Positions 6,941 through 13,108 of a stretch of 15,871 nt of DNA are shown in pieces; positions within the stretch are counted from its first letter, which is position 1; every line of letters begins with the position of its first letter. The notes beneath the pieces were generated by a model. The model was not told the DNA's origin. It saw only the letters and a list, made by a program, of their open reading frames with translations, and did no database searches. The DNA lies in NCBI GenBank assembly GCA_964458015.1, contig CAYWGR010000135.1, positions 1-15,871 on the forward strand. The letters are read 5' to 3'. Source of the stretch: CAYWGR01 sp964458015. Its GTDB lineage: Bacteria > Planctomycetota > Planctomycetia > Pirellulales > Thermoguttaceae. Made by a program: the position numbers and the translations under genes.

Positions 6941-7022
6941 CACAGGATATTTATTTAGCCACAGGATATTTATTTAGCTACAGGTTATTTATTTAGCTAC
7001 AGGTTATTTATTTTGGCTACAG
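6941..7022. repeat. 19-bp tandem repeat array, about 4.3 copies
   Basis: Units start at 6941, 6960, 6979 and 6998, with a partial unit at 7018-7022. The first two are identical (CACAGGATATTTATTTAGC). The third reads TACAGGTTATTTATTTAGC. The fourth has one extra base near its end (20 bases). The array is AT-rich against a GC-rich background and ends 32 bases upstream of the -35 element of the peptidase promoter. There are no unique spacers between units, so it is not a CRISPR array. It could arise by replication slippage or bind a protein. Confidence 0.85.
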
Positions 7023-7054
7023 CGAATTAGCTTGCCCGTGGCACAATTCGATGC

Positions 7055-7083
7055 TTGCGAGACGCAAAAGCAAATGCTATAGT
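7055..7083 (+). promoter_or_regulatory. Extended -10 promoter for the ImmA/IrrE-type gene
   Basis: TTGCGA (7055-7060) is separated by exactly 17 bases from TATAGT (7078-7083), and TG at 7075-7076 gives an extended -10. Transcription would begin near 7090, upstream of the ATG at 7121. Just after the -10 there is a dyad, GTACA (7084-7088) and TGTAC (7097-7101), over the expected start region, where a repressor could bind. Matches were judged by eye. Confidence 0.55.
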
Positions 7084-7120
7084 GTACACAATTACATGTA
7101 CTCATGCGTGGGGGGTGGCA

Positions 7121-7873
7121 ATGCTTGCGGAATACACCTGTGAAGAATTGGCGGTGGGGTTGGACCGGGTTGTGGAGGGAATTCTGGCGGAGGTCGGTAT
7201 TTCCGAGCCGCCGGTCGATGCTTTGGCTGTTGCTCAAACCTTGGGCATTGCCGTGGCGTGGGATGATCGGCAGGAAGGCCGCGCACGTTATGTGCGGCTT
7301 AGTCCGCGGCGGGCTGGGTTAGCGCGGCCGACGATTTTGCTGAAACCGGAGCCGCGGGCCGAACGGCGTCAGTGGGCCGTTGCCCACGAGATCGGCGAGC
7401 ATGTGGCCTGCCACGTGTTTGCCGAGTGGGGAATTGATCCCGGGGAAGCCGGCCCGAACTCACGGGAAAAAGCTGCCAACAATTTGGCAGGCAGGTTGTT
7501 GCTGCCTAGCGCGTGGTTCGAGGCCGCCGGAGCATCCATGCACTGGGATTTGTTTGCCTTGAAGGCCCGGTTTGCGACGGCCAGCCATGAATTGATCGCC
7601 CGGCGGATGTTGGAATGTCGGCCCGCGGTCATTATTACGATTTTCGATCAAGGGCGAATGACGTTTCGATGTGGAAATCTTTCGGGCAAAGCATCGTCGC
7701 CTTCGGCAGTGGAAATTGGCTGTTGGCGCAAGGTGCATCAACAAAACCAAACGGTGCAAATGCAAGGCGAAGCAATCGCCGTACAAGGCTGGCCGATCCA
7801 CGAAGAGGGATGGAAGCGGGAGATCTTGAGGACGGAAATCGACGAGTGCGGCATGGAATGGCAGGCGGAATGA
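7121..7873 (+). CDS. ImmA/IrrE-type zinc metallopeptidase
   Basis: A 250-residue cytoplasmic protein of the ImmA/IrrE (DUF955) family, whose studied members cleave repressors to switch on DNA-damage or mobile-element genes. The zinc motif HExxH is at His89-Glu90-His93 (AVAHEIGEH). A following REKAANNLAGRLLLP block (residues 115-129) supplies the probable third ligand, Glu116, and the family's typical N..A..LL.P pattern. The start at 7121 is preferred over a TTG at 7055 because the latter lies in the -35 box; GGGGGTGG about 4 bases upstream may serve as ribosome binding site. No helix-turn-helix domain is visible in the protein and no XRE-type repressor gene is adjacent, so its target must be encoded elsewhere. 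The C-terminal 70 residues match nothing I recognise. The gene is monocistronic as seen here. Confidence 0.85.
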   Translation: MLAEYTCEELAVGLDRVVEGILAEVGISEPPVDALAVAQTLGIAVAWDDRQEGRARYVRLSPRRAGLARPTILLKPEPRAERRQWAVAHEIGEHVACHVFAEWGIDPGEAGPNSREKAANNLAGRLLLPSAWFEAAGASMHWDLFALKARFATASHELIARRMLECRPAVIITIFDQGRMTFRCGNLSGKASSPSAVEIGCWRKVHQQNQTVQMQGEAIAVQGWPIHEEGWKREILRTEIDECGMEWQAE

Positions 7874-8125
7874 AAGGCGATGGCGAATTTCGAAAAGGCC
7901 AAAACCTTGTAAAAATCAGGCGGTAGGAAGCTACTTCATAAGCAATTCGAGATTTGCTGTTCTTTCAGCATTCGAGTGTCTTCATTCGCCCTCTCATGCA
8001 CTACCCCTCTGTAGCTGCATAGCGAATGCACTCTTACGCTGCACTTGCGGCGGCAATCATATAGCTGCATACTATGTGTTTCTAGCCATGCAGTCTACGC
8101 TACCATCCGAAGAGGAGAATTTCTC
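7874..8125 (+). promoter_or_regulatory. Leader region of the acyl-CoA synthetase gene
   Basis: These 252 bases carry no plausible gene. TAGCTGCATA occurs twice (8012-8021 and 8062-8071), exactly 50 bases apart, and could be a paired binding site. GAGGAG at 8112-8117 is a strong ribosome binding site 8 bases before the GTG at 8126 and decides that start. No convincing terminator follows the peptidase gene, and the promoter could not be fixed with confidence. Confidence 0.45.
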
Positions 8126-10267
8126 GTGTCTGATCAGTCTGCTTCCACGCACAAACTCGATGCACTGTTTTATCCAAAATCGATCGCCGTCGTCGGCGCT
8201 TCGTCGCGGCCTGGCACTGCGGGCAACGATATTTTACGCAATTTATTGCTAGCACAACTGAATGGTTCCGTTTATCCGGTGAATCCGAAGGCGGATTCGA
8301 TTTTCGGGGTGCATTGCTATAAATCGCTGACGGATATCCCCTATCCGGTCGATCAGGCCATCATCATCGTGCCCTCGGCGGCTGCCTTAGGTGTAGTTGA
8401 AGAGGCAATCGCCAAGGGCGTGAAGGCGTTGGTCATCATCTCGGCGGGCTTCAAGGAAGTCGGCAAGGCCGGCGCGGAATTGGAAGCCAAGATCCGCGAG
8501 AAGGTACAGGCGGCGAACATTCCCTTGATCGGCCCCAACTGCTTGGGCGTCATCAATACGGATCCCGAGTCTCGGATGAACGGCGCATTCGGGCGCAAGA
8601 TGCCGGCGGAAGGCAACTTGGCGTTCGTGTCGCAAAGCGGTGCTTTGTGCGCATCGGTTCTCGATTATGCCGAAGACCGCGGCATCGGTTTCAGCAAGTT
8701 CATCAGCTTTGGCAATAAAGCCGACGTGAACGAAGTGGATTTGCTCGAATACTTGGCCACGGATCCGAAAACCTCCGTTATTACGATGTATCTCGAGGAC
8801 ATCACTAATGGACCGAAATTCATCGAAAAGGTTCGCGAGATTTCCTGGACAACGCACAAACCAATTTTGTGCCTGAAGTCGGGTCGTTCGCCCGAAGGCG
8901 CCAAGGCCGTGAGCAGCCATACCGGTTCGCTGGCCGGTTCCGATTCGGTTTACGACGCTTTGTTCCATCAATCGGGCGTTCAGCGGGTCGATACGATTTC
9001 TGAGCTGTTCGACTACGCTTCGTTCTACATGACGCAACCGCTGCCGAAGGGCAATCGCGTGGCGATCATCACCAACGCCGGCGGCCCCGGCATCATGACG
9101 ACCGACGCCATTGTGCGCAACGGTTTGAAGTTGGCCGAATTGACGGAAGAGACCAAGGCAAAGCTTCGCAAGGAATTGCCGACGACGGCTTCGGTGCGCA
9201 ACCCGGTCGACGTGATCGGCGACGCTCGGGCGGATCGGTATCGAGCGGCCATTCGTCCGGTTATGGAAGATCCCAACGTCGATATGGGCATCGTGATTTT
9301 GACGCCGCAGTCGATGACCGAGCCGCTGGAAACCGCCGCGGTAATTCCCGAGGCCATCAAAGGCATCGACAAGCCGGTCGTTTGCTCGTTCATGGGCGCC
9401 CGGGACGTGATCGACGGCGTGAAGGTTTTGCGGCAATCGAGCATTCCGGACTACGCCATACCCGAGGACGGCATTAAGAGCATGGCGGCCGCGTATAAAA
9501 TGGTGACGTTGCAGGAAATTCCGCGTCGTGAAGATGCGGTTTTCACCGATCTCGACGTTGCCAAGGCGAAGAAGCTCGTCGCCCAATTGCTGGACGGCAA
9601 GTCGGAACGTTATTTGACGCAGGCCGACTGCCGCGAGTTGTTCGCCTGCTATCGTCTGCCGTTGCTGAAGAGCGCCGTGATTCACAGCGCTGATGAAGCG
9701 GCGAAGACGGCCGCGGATTTCGGCACGCCGATCGTGATGAAAGTCATGTCGGCGGACGTGGTTCACAAGTTCGACGCGGGCGGAGTTTTGTTGAACGTTC
9801 GCGGCGCCGACGAAGCCCGCGCGGCTTACGCCAAGATCTATGCCAACGTGGAGAAGGCGGTGCCCGGCGCGAAGATCGAAGGCATTCTGATCGAAGAGAT
9901 GGCCAAAAAGGGCGTTGAAGTGATCTTGGGCGCGAATCGCGACGCGCGATTCGGACCTTTGATGATGTTCGGCCTGGGCGGCACGATGGTCGAAGTTTTG
10001 AAGGACGTGTCGTTCCGGCTGGCGCCGATGTGGCGTATTTCGGCCGAGCGGATGGTGCAACAAATTCGCTCGTTCAAAGTACTCGACGGATTCCGCGGCG
10101 CTCCGCCTGCCGATGTTGACGCCATCGTGGACACGTTGCTGCGGCTCTCCGCGATGGTTTGCAATCATCCGGAGATCGCCGAGTGCGACATCAACCCGTT
10201 GATCGTCCACGCCAAGGGCCAAGGCTGCTCGGTCGCCGACAGCCGCATCATGTTGCGAAAAATATAA
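8126..10267 (+). CDS. ADP-forming acetate--CoA ligase (acyl-CoA synthetase, NDP-forming)
   Basis: A 713-residue fused alpha-beta enzyme of the NDP-forming acyl-CoA synthetase family, interconverting acyl-CoA plus ADP and phosphate with the free acid, CoA and ATP in the cytoplasm. Domains in order: CoA-binding Rossmann domain (about 10-140, with IAVVGASSRPG at 20-30), succinyl-CoA-ligase-like domains (about 160-460), and a C-terminal ATP-grasp domain (about 490-710). His265 in SHTGSLAG matches the phosphohistidine site of the alpha subunit. The ATP-grasp part shows PIVMKVMS, DVVHKFDAGGV and GPLMMFGLGGTMVEVL. There is no C-terminal GNAT domain, which argues against a Pat-type protein acetyltransferase. 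The GTG start at 8126 follows GAGGAG by 8 bases; the open frame back to 8045 matches nothing conserved. A strong terminator follows, so it is probably a single-gene unit. The preferred acid cannot be read from sequence. Confidence 0.92.
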   Translation: MSDQSASTHKLDALFYPKSIAVVGASSRPGTAGNDILRNLLLAQLNGSVYPVNPKADSIFGVHCYKSLTDIPYPVDQAIIIVPSAAALGVVEEAIAKGVKALVIISAGFKEVGKAGAELEAKIREKVQAANIPLIGPNCLGVINTDPESRMNGAFGRKMPAEGNLAFVSQSGALCASVLDYAEDRGIGFSKFISFGNKADVNEVDLLEYLATDPKTSVITMYLEDITNGPKFIEKVREISWTTHKPILCLKSGRSPEGAKAVSSHTGSLAGSDSVYDALFHQSGVQRVDTISELFDYASFYMTQPLPKGNRVAIITNAGGPGIMTTDAIVRNGLKLAELTEETKAKLRKELPTTASVRNPVDVIGDARADRYRAAIRPVMEDPNVDMGIVILTPQSMTEPLETAAVIPEAIKGIDKPVVCSFMGARDVIDGVKVLRQSSIPDYAIPEDGIKSMAAAYKMVTLQEIPRREDAVFTDLDVAKAKKLVAQLLDGKSERYLTQADCRELFACYRLPLLKSAVIHSADEAAKTAADFGTPIVMKVMSADVVHKFDAGGVLLNVRGADEARAAYAKIYANVEKAVPGAKIEGILIEEMAKKGVEVILGANRDARFGPLMMFGLGGTMVEVLKDVSFRLAPMWRISAERMVQQIRSFKVLDGFRGAPPADVDAIVDTLLRLSAMVCNHPEIAECDINPLIVHAKGQGCSVADSRIMLRKI

Positions 10268-10293
10268 TCGCGGCGAATTTATTTCGTCATTAA

Positions 10294-10336
10294 AACACGG
10301 GCACGGCGCCTTGGGCCGTGCCCGTGTTGTTTTTTT
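10294..10336 (+). terminator. Strong intrinsic terminator
   Basis: AACACGGGCACGGC (10294-10307) pairs perfectly with GCCGTGCCCGTGTT (10315-10328): a 14-bp stem with a 7-base loop, followed by G and seven T residues (10330-10336). It begins 27 bases after the acyl-CoA synthetase stop codon and separates that gene from the two-gene membrane operon. On the minus strand only four T residues follow, so it is chiefly a plus-strand terminator. Confidence 0.93.
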
Positions 10337-10396
10337 CCCCTCTTGTCGAGTGCGATGATAGAGGCCATACTGAACCTTGTTCAAGGATGAAGCGGT

Positions 10397-13099
10397 ATGG
10401 CAAATTTCCCTCCACAGAACGAACCTGTTGTGAATCGTGATCCGCCTTGCACAGCCATCGCGCCGCAAGCAGTCGTGATTCTGATAAGCGGCATGATTGC
10501 CGCATGGCTAGCGGCAGGATCGACCGGATTGTTTGCGCATTCTTTCCAACATGCCATGACGTGGCTAACCTTGGCGGTCGCGGTGGGTGCTGGATGGCCA
10601 CGTGAAAAGCGATCTCTTGAAACCTGGGCAATTCTGGCAATTGGTGCGGCGCTGGGCTTTTGTTTTACGGCTTCTGCTTTGCCAACCATCAATGTTTTGG
10701 CTGTTGCCGTGGTGTTGTCTGCCATCAGCCAAGTGAATCGCGGGCTGAGTGGGCGTGTGTCGCTTATTACGGCGATGGCGGCTGCGATATTGGCCATTTA
10801 TCGTTTTAGTTGCGATTGTTTCCCCATGGTTTGGCTTGCCGCCGACTTAAAGGGCTGGGTATTGGGCTATGCAGGCGGCTGGATGGCAGGTAATCCGCTG
10901 CAAGTGGGCGCAACTTTCGGCGGTCTCGATTTCCTTGTGTTCATGACGGCAATCTACATCGGGTGGCTTGCCTGCACCGAGCGACCACGACTGGCTCGTG
11001 CTTTGTGGGCAGCGGCGGCCATCGTGATTGGCCATTTTGCGTATCTAGCCGTGCTTGCGAATTCGGAAAACTTGCTCGCTGCACTTCCCGATATGGTGGC
11101 GCCGAAGGAATCGGACATCAATCACGTCGGAATCTGGACGATCGGCAATGGCTTGCGGATGTTGATCCCTTGGAATGTGCCGCTTTTGGCCGTATTGATC
11201 AATGTGCTCATCGCGGTTGCGATGTTTCGTTGGTCTCAGTGGTTGCCGGTGATCGAGCTGGATCCGAAGGCGTTGAAGAAGCAAAAAGAAAAGGAAGAAA
11301 AGGAAGAGGTTCCCGGCAAGGTATTGGCGGTGGATATGCTCTTTCGTTTTGGGCCGCCGTTGTTGGCCGTTGCCGCAACCTTGTTGGTAGGGCTGGGCGT
11401 GAATCATTCCGACTTGAAGGGCAAGACGATCGTCGCCTATGAAAAGGGATACGTCAATTGGCTCAAGCCGGAATACGATTCCACGACGGATGGTTTTTAT
11501 GGTTTGCTGCCGACGTTCGTCGAGAGCTTGGGTGGCAAGTTCGTACTGTCGAAGGAACTTTCGGAGCAGGATTTGGCCCAGGCCGACGTTTTGATTCTTA
11601 TTCATCCCGACGAACCCTGGCCGGAAGAGACGTTGCAGCGTGTGTTGAAGTATGCGTATTGCGGCGGTTCGTTGCTTGTGGCCGCCGATCCCGCGATTCA
11701 TGAGGGCAACAGCCAAAGCAGTTTCAACGAAGTGTTGAAGCCGACCTCGATGCGGGTGCGGCAGGATACGGCCGTGACGCGGACGGGCAATTGGGAACAG
11801 TCTTACGAAGTGATGTCGCATCCGGCGGTTGCGGGCATGGACGATTGGCGCAACCATTTTGGGTTCGAGCTAGGCTCGTCGATTCGCACGCGCTGGCCGG
11901 CGCGGCCGGTGTTGGTCGGTCGCTGGGGTTGGAGCGATCCCGGCAGCGATGCGGTGTTGACGGGCGAATCGTATTACAACGCCGGCGAATCGCTCGGCGA
12001 TTTGGTGCTGGCGGCCGAACAATCCTTCGGCAACGGACGAGTATTCGTATTGGGCAACACGTCGCCGCTGAAGAACGAGATGCTGGCCAACGCCTATCCG
12101 TTCGTCGGCCGCATGTTGGGCTATTTAGCGCACCGGCCGTCGAATCCGCAAATGCTTTGGCGGCAGATTTTAGGTTTGATTGCGGTTTTGGGGCTAATCG
12201 CACTTCTGGCATTTCGGCCGGCGGCGTGGCAAGTGATGTCTACCTCGGCGGTTTTAGCGATTGCCTTGGCCGGCACAACGGCGGCGGGCTACTGGTCGGG
12301 GCGCGTGCTGCCTGACGGCCGTCTGAAGACGCCGGGCGGATTTAACAACGTCGCCTATATCGACGCCTCGCATGTGGATGCGTACAGCGGCGACTTGTGG
12401 AACCGGCACGGTATTGCGGGACTGCTGCGGACCTTGATGCGGCAGGGTTATTTGCCGTTGTTGACTTCGGATCTGACTCGCGAGCGATTGGAACGGGCGG
12501 GGCTCTTGATTTCGATCGGGCCGGCGCGGCGTTTTTCGGCCGAAGAGCGCGATGTGGTGAAAAATTTCGTCGGGAACGGCGGCACATTGATTTGCATGGT
12601 AGGGGCCGAAGAGTCGAAGCCCAGCACATCGTTGCTGGCGGATTTTCAGTTTGCGGTTCCGCATTCGCCCGTGGCGCCGAGCGAGAGCGTCGAGGAGTCT
12701 GAACCTTTGGGCGCGTTTCAGCAATTGTTCGGCGAAATCAGCAACAAGCGATACGTTCGGTTTTATGCAGGTTGGCCGGTGGACTGCGAGGCGGCCGGCC
12801 AGGACAAGCAAGTCGTTTGGTCCAACGGCGTTATCGACCGGCCGATTGTCGTCAGCCAGAGCGAGCAAGGCGGCACGGTGGTCGTGATCGGCGACACGCG
12901 GTTTGCGTGTAACGATAATTTAGAGGATGCCGATGTTTCGATTCCCGACAACATCCGCTTCTGGCACTGGTTGTTGAGCCGCGCTGTGCGGGGGCAAAAG
13001 CCTTGGAATCCACCGCCGGCAACCGGCGATACGAAGGGCAGTTCGACCGTGAAGAAAGTCGAGGAGCCCGAGGAAAGCGATTCGGAGGAAAGCAACTAA
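10397..13099 (+). CDS. Large membrane protein with two GATase/DUF4350-like domains (first of a pair)
   Basis: A 900-residue envelope protein of unknown function. An N-terminal multi-pass region has helices at roughly 24-42, 52-66, 75-93, 98-112, 121-136, 143-163, 175-193, 201-221 and 260-277. A charged linker (291-306) and a helix (318-335) follow. A soluble domain (about 340-580) then contains DVLILIHPDEPWPEETLQRV and GGSLLVAADP, the look of the Rossmann-like GATase fold in DUF4350 and GldG-type proteins. Two helices (588-606, 612-633) lead to a second such domain (about 650-862, with LLISIGPARRFSAEE and GGTLICMVG). The tail is acidic. No catalytic cysteine of a true amidotransferase is apparent. 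The membrane part around GATFGGLDFLVFMTAIY (171-187) recalls exosortases but lacks their cysteine. AAGGA (10383-10387) lies 9 bases before the ATG. The next gene has the same layout 9 bases on, so the products probably act together. Confidence 0.8.
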   Translation: MANFPPQNEPVVNRDPPCTAIAPQAVVILISGMIAAWLAAGSTGLFAHSFQHAMTWLTLAVAVGAGWPREKRSLETWAILAIGAALGFCFTASALPTINVLAVAVVLSAISQVNRGLSGRVSLITAMAAAILAIYRFSCDCFPMVWLAADLKGWVLGYAGGWMAGNPLQVGATFGGLDFLVFMTAIYIGWLACTERPRLARALWAAAAIVIGHFAYLAVLANSENLLAALPDMVAPKESDINHVGIWTIGNGLRMLIPWNVPLLAVLINVLIAVAMFRWSQWLPVIELDPKALKKQKEKEEKEEVPGKVLAVDMLFRFGPPLLAVAATLLVGLGVNHSDLKGKTIVAYEKGYVNWLKPEYDSTTDGFYGLLPTFVESLGGKFVLSKELSEQDLAQADVLILIHPDEPWPEETLQRVLKYAYCGGSLLVAADPAIHEGNSQSSFNEVLKPTSMRVRQDTAVTRTGNWEQSYEVMSHPAVAGMDDWRNHFGFELGSSIRTRWPARPVLVGRWGWSDPGSDAVLTGESYYNAGESLGDLVLAAEQSFGNGRVFVLGNTSPLKNEMLANAYPFVGRMLGYLAHRPSNPQMLWRQILGLIAVLGLIALLAFRPAAWQVMSTSAVLAIALAGTTAAGYWSGRVLPDGRLKTPGGFNNVAYIDASHVDAYSGDLWNRHGIAGLLRTLMRQGYLPLLTSDLTRERLERAGLLISIGPARRFSAEERDVVKNFVGNGGTLICMVGAEESKPSTSLLADFQFAVPHSPVAPSESVEESEPLGAFQQLFGEISNKRYVRFYAGWPVDCEAAGQDKQVVWSNGVIDRPIVVSQSEQGGTVVVIGDTRFACNDNLEDADVSIPDNIRFWHWLLSRAVRGQKPWNPPPATGDTKGSSTVKKVEEPEESDSEESN

Positions 13100-13108
13100 G
13101 GCAAACGC

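Noticed and set aside
6941..7022. CRISPR array
   Set aside because: The repeats are head to tail without spacers, and no cas genes are present.
7055..7120. TTG start at 7055 for the ImmA/IrrE-type gene
   Set aside because: This codon lies inside the proposed -35 element; the ATG at 7121 has a G-rich ribosome binding site and begins before the conserved sequence.
7121..7873. Toxin-antitoxin or prophage regulatory module around the ImmA/IrrE-type gene
   Set aside because: No XRE-type partner, toxin, integrase or other phage gene lies within the window on either side.
8045..8125. TTG start at 8045 for the acyl-CoA synthetase gene
   Set aside because: The 27 added residues match nothing in the family, and GAGGAG lies at ideal distance from the GTG at 8126.
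8387..10468. A 693-codon open frame on the minus strand opposite the acyl-CoA synthetase gene
   Set aside because: Its composition is a mirror of the real gene (rich in His, Arg, Gln), it matches no family, and it crosses a strong terminator. The plus-strand product has full domain and motif support.
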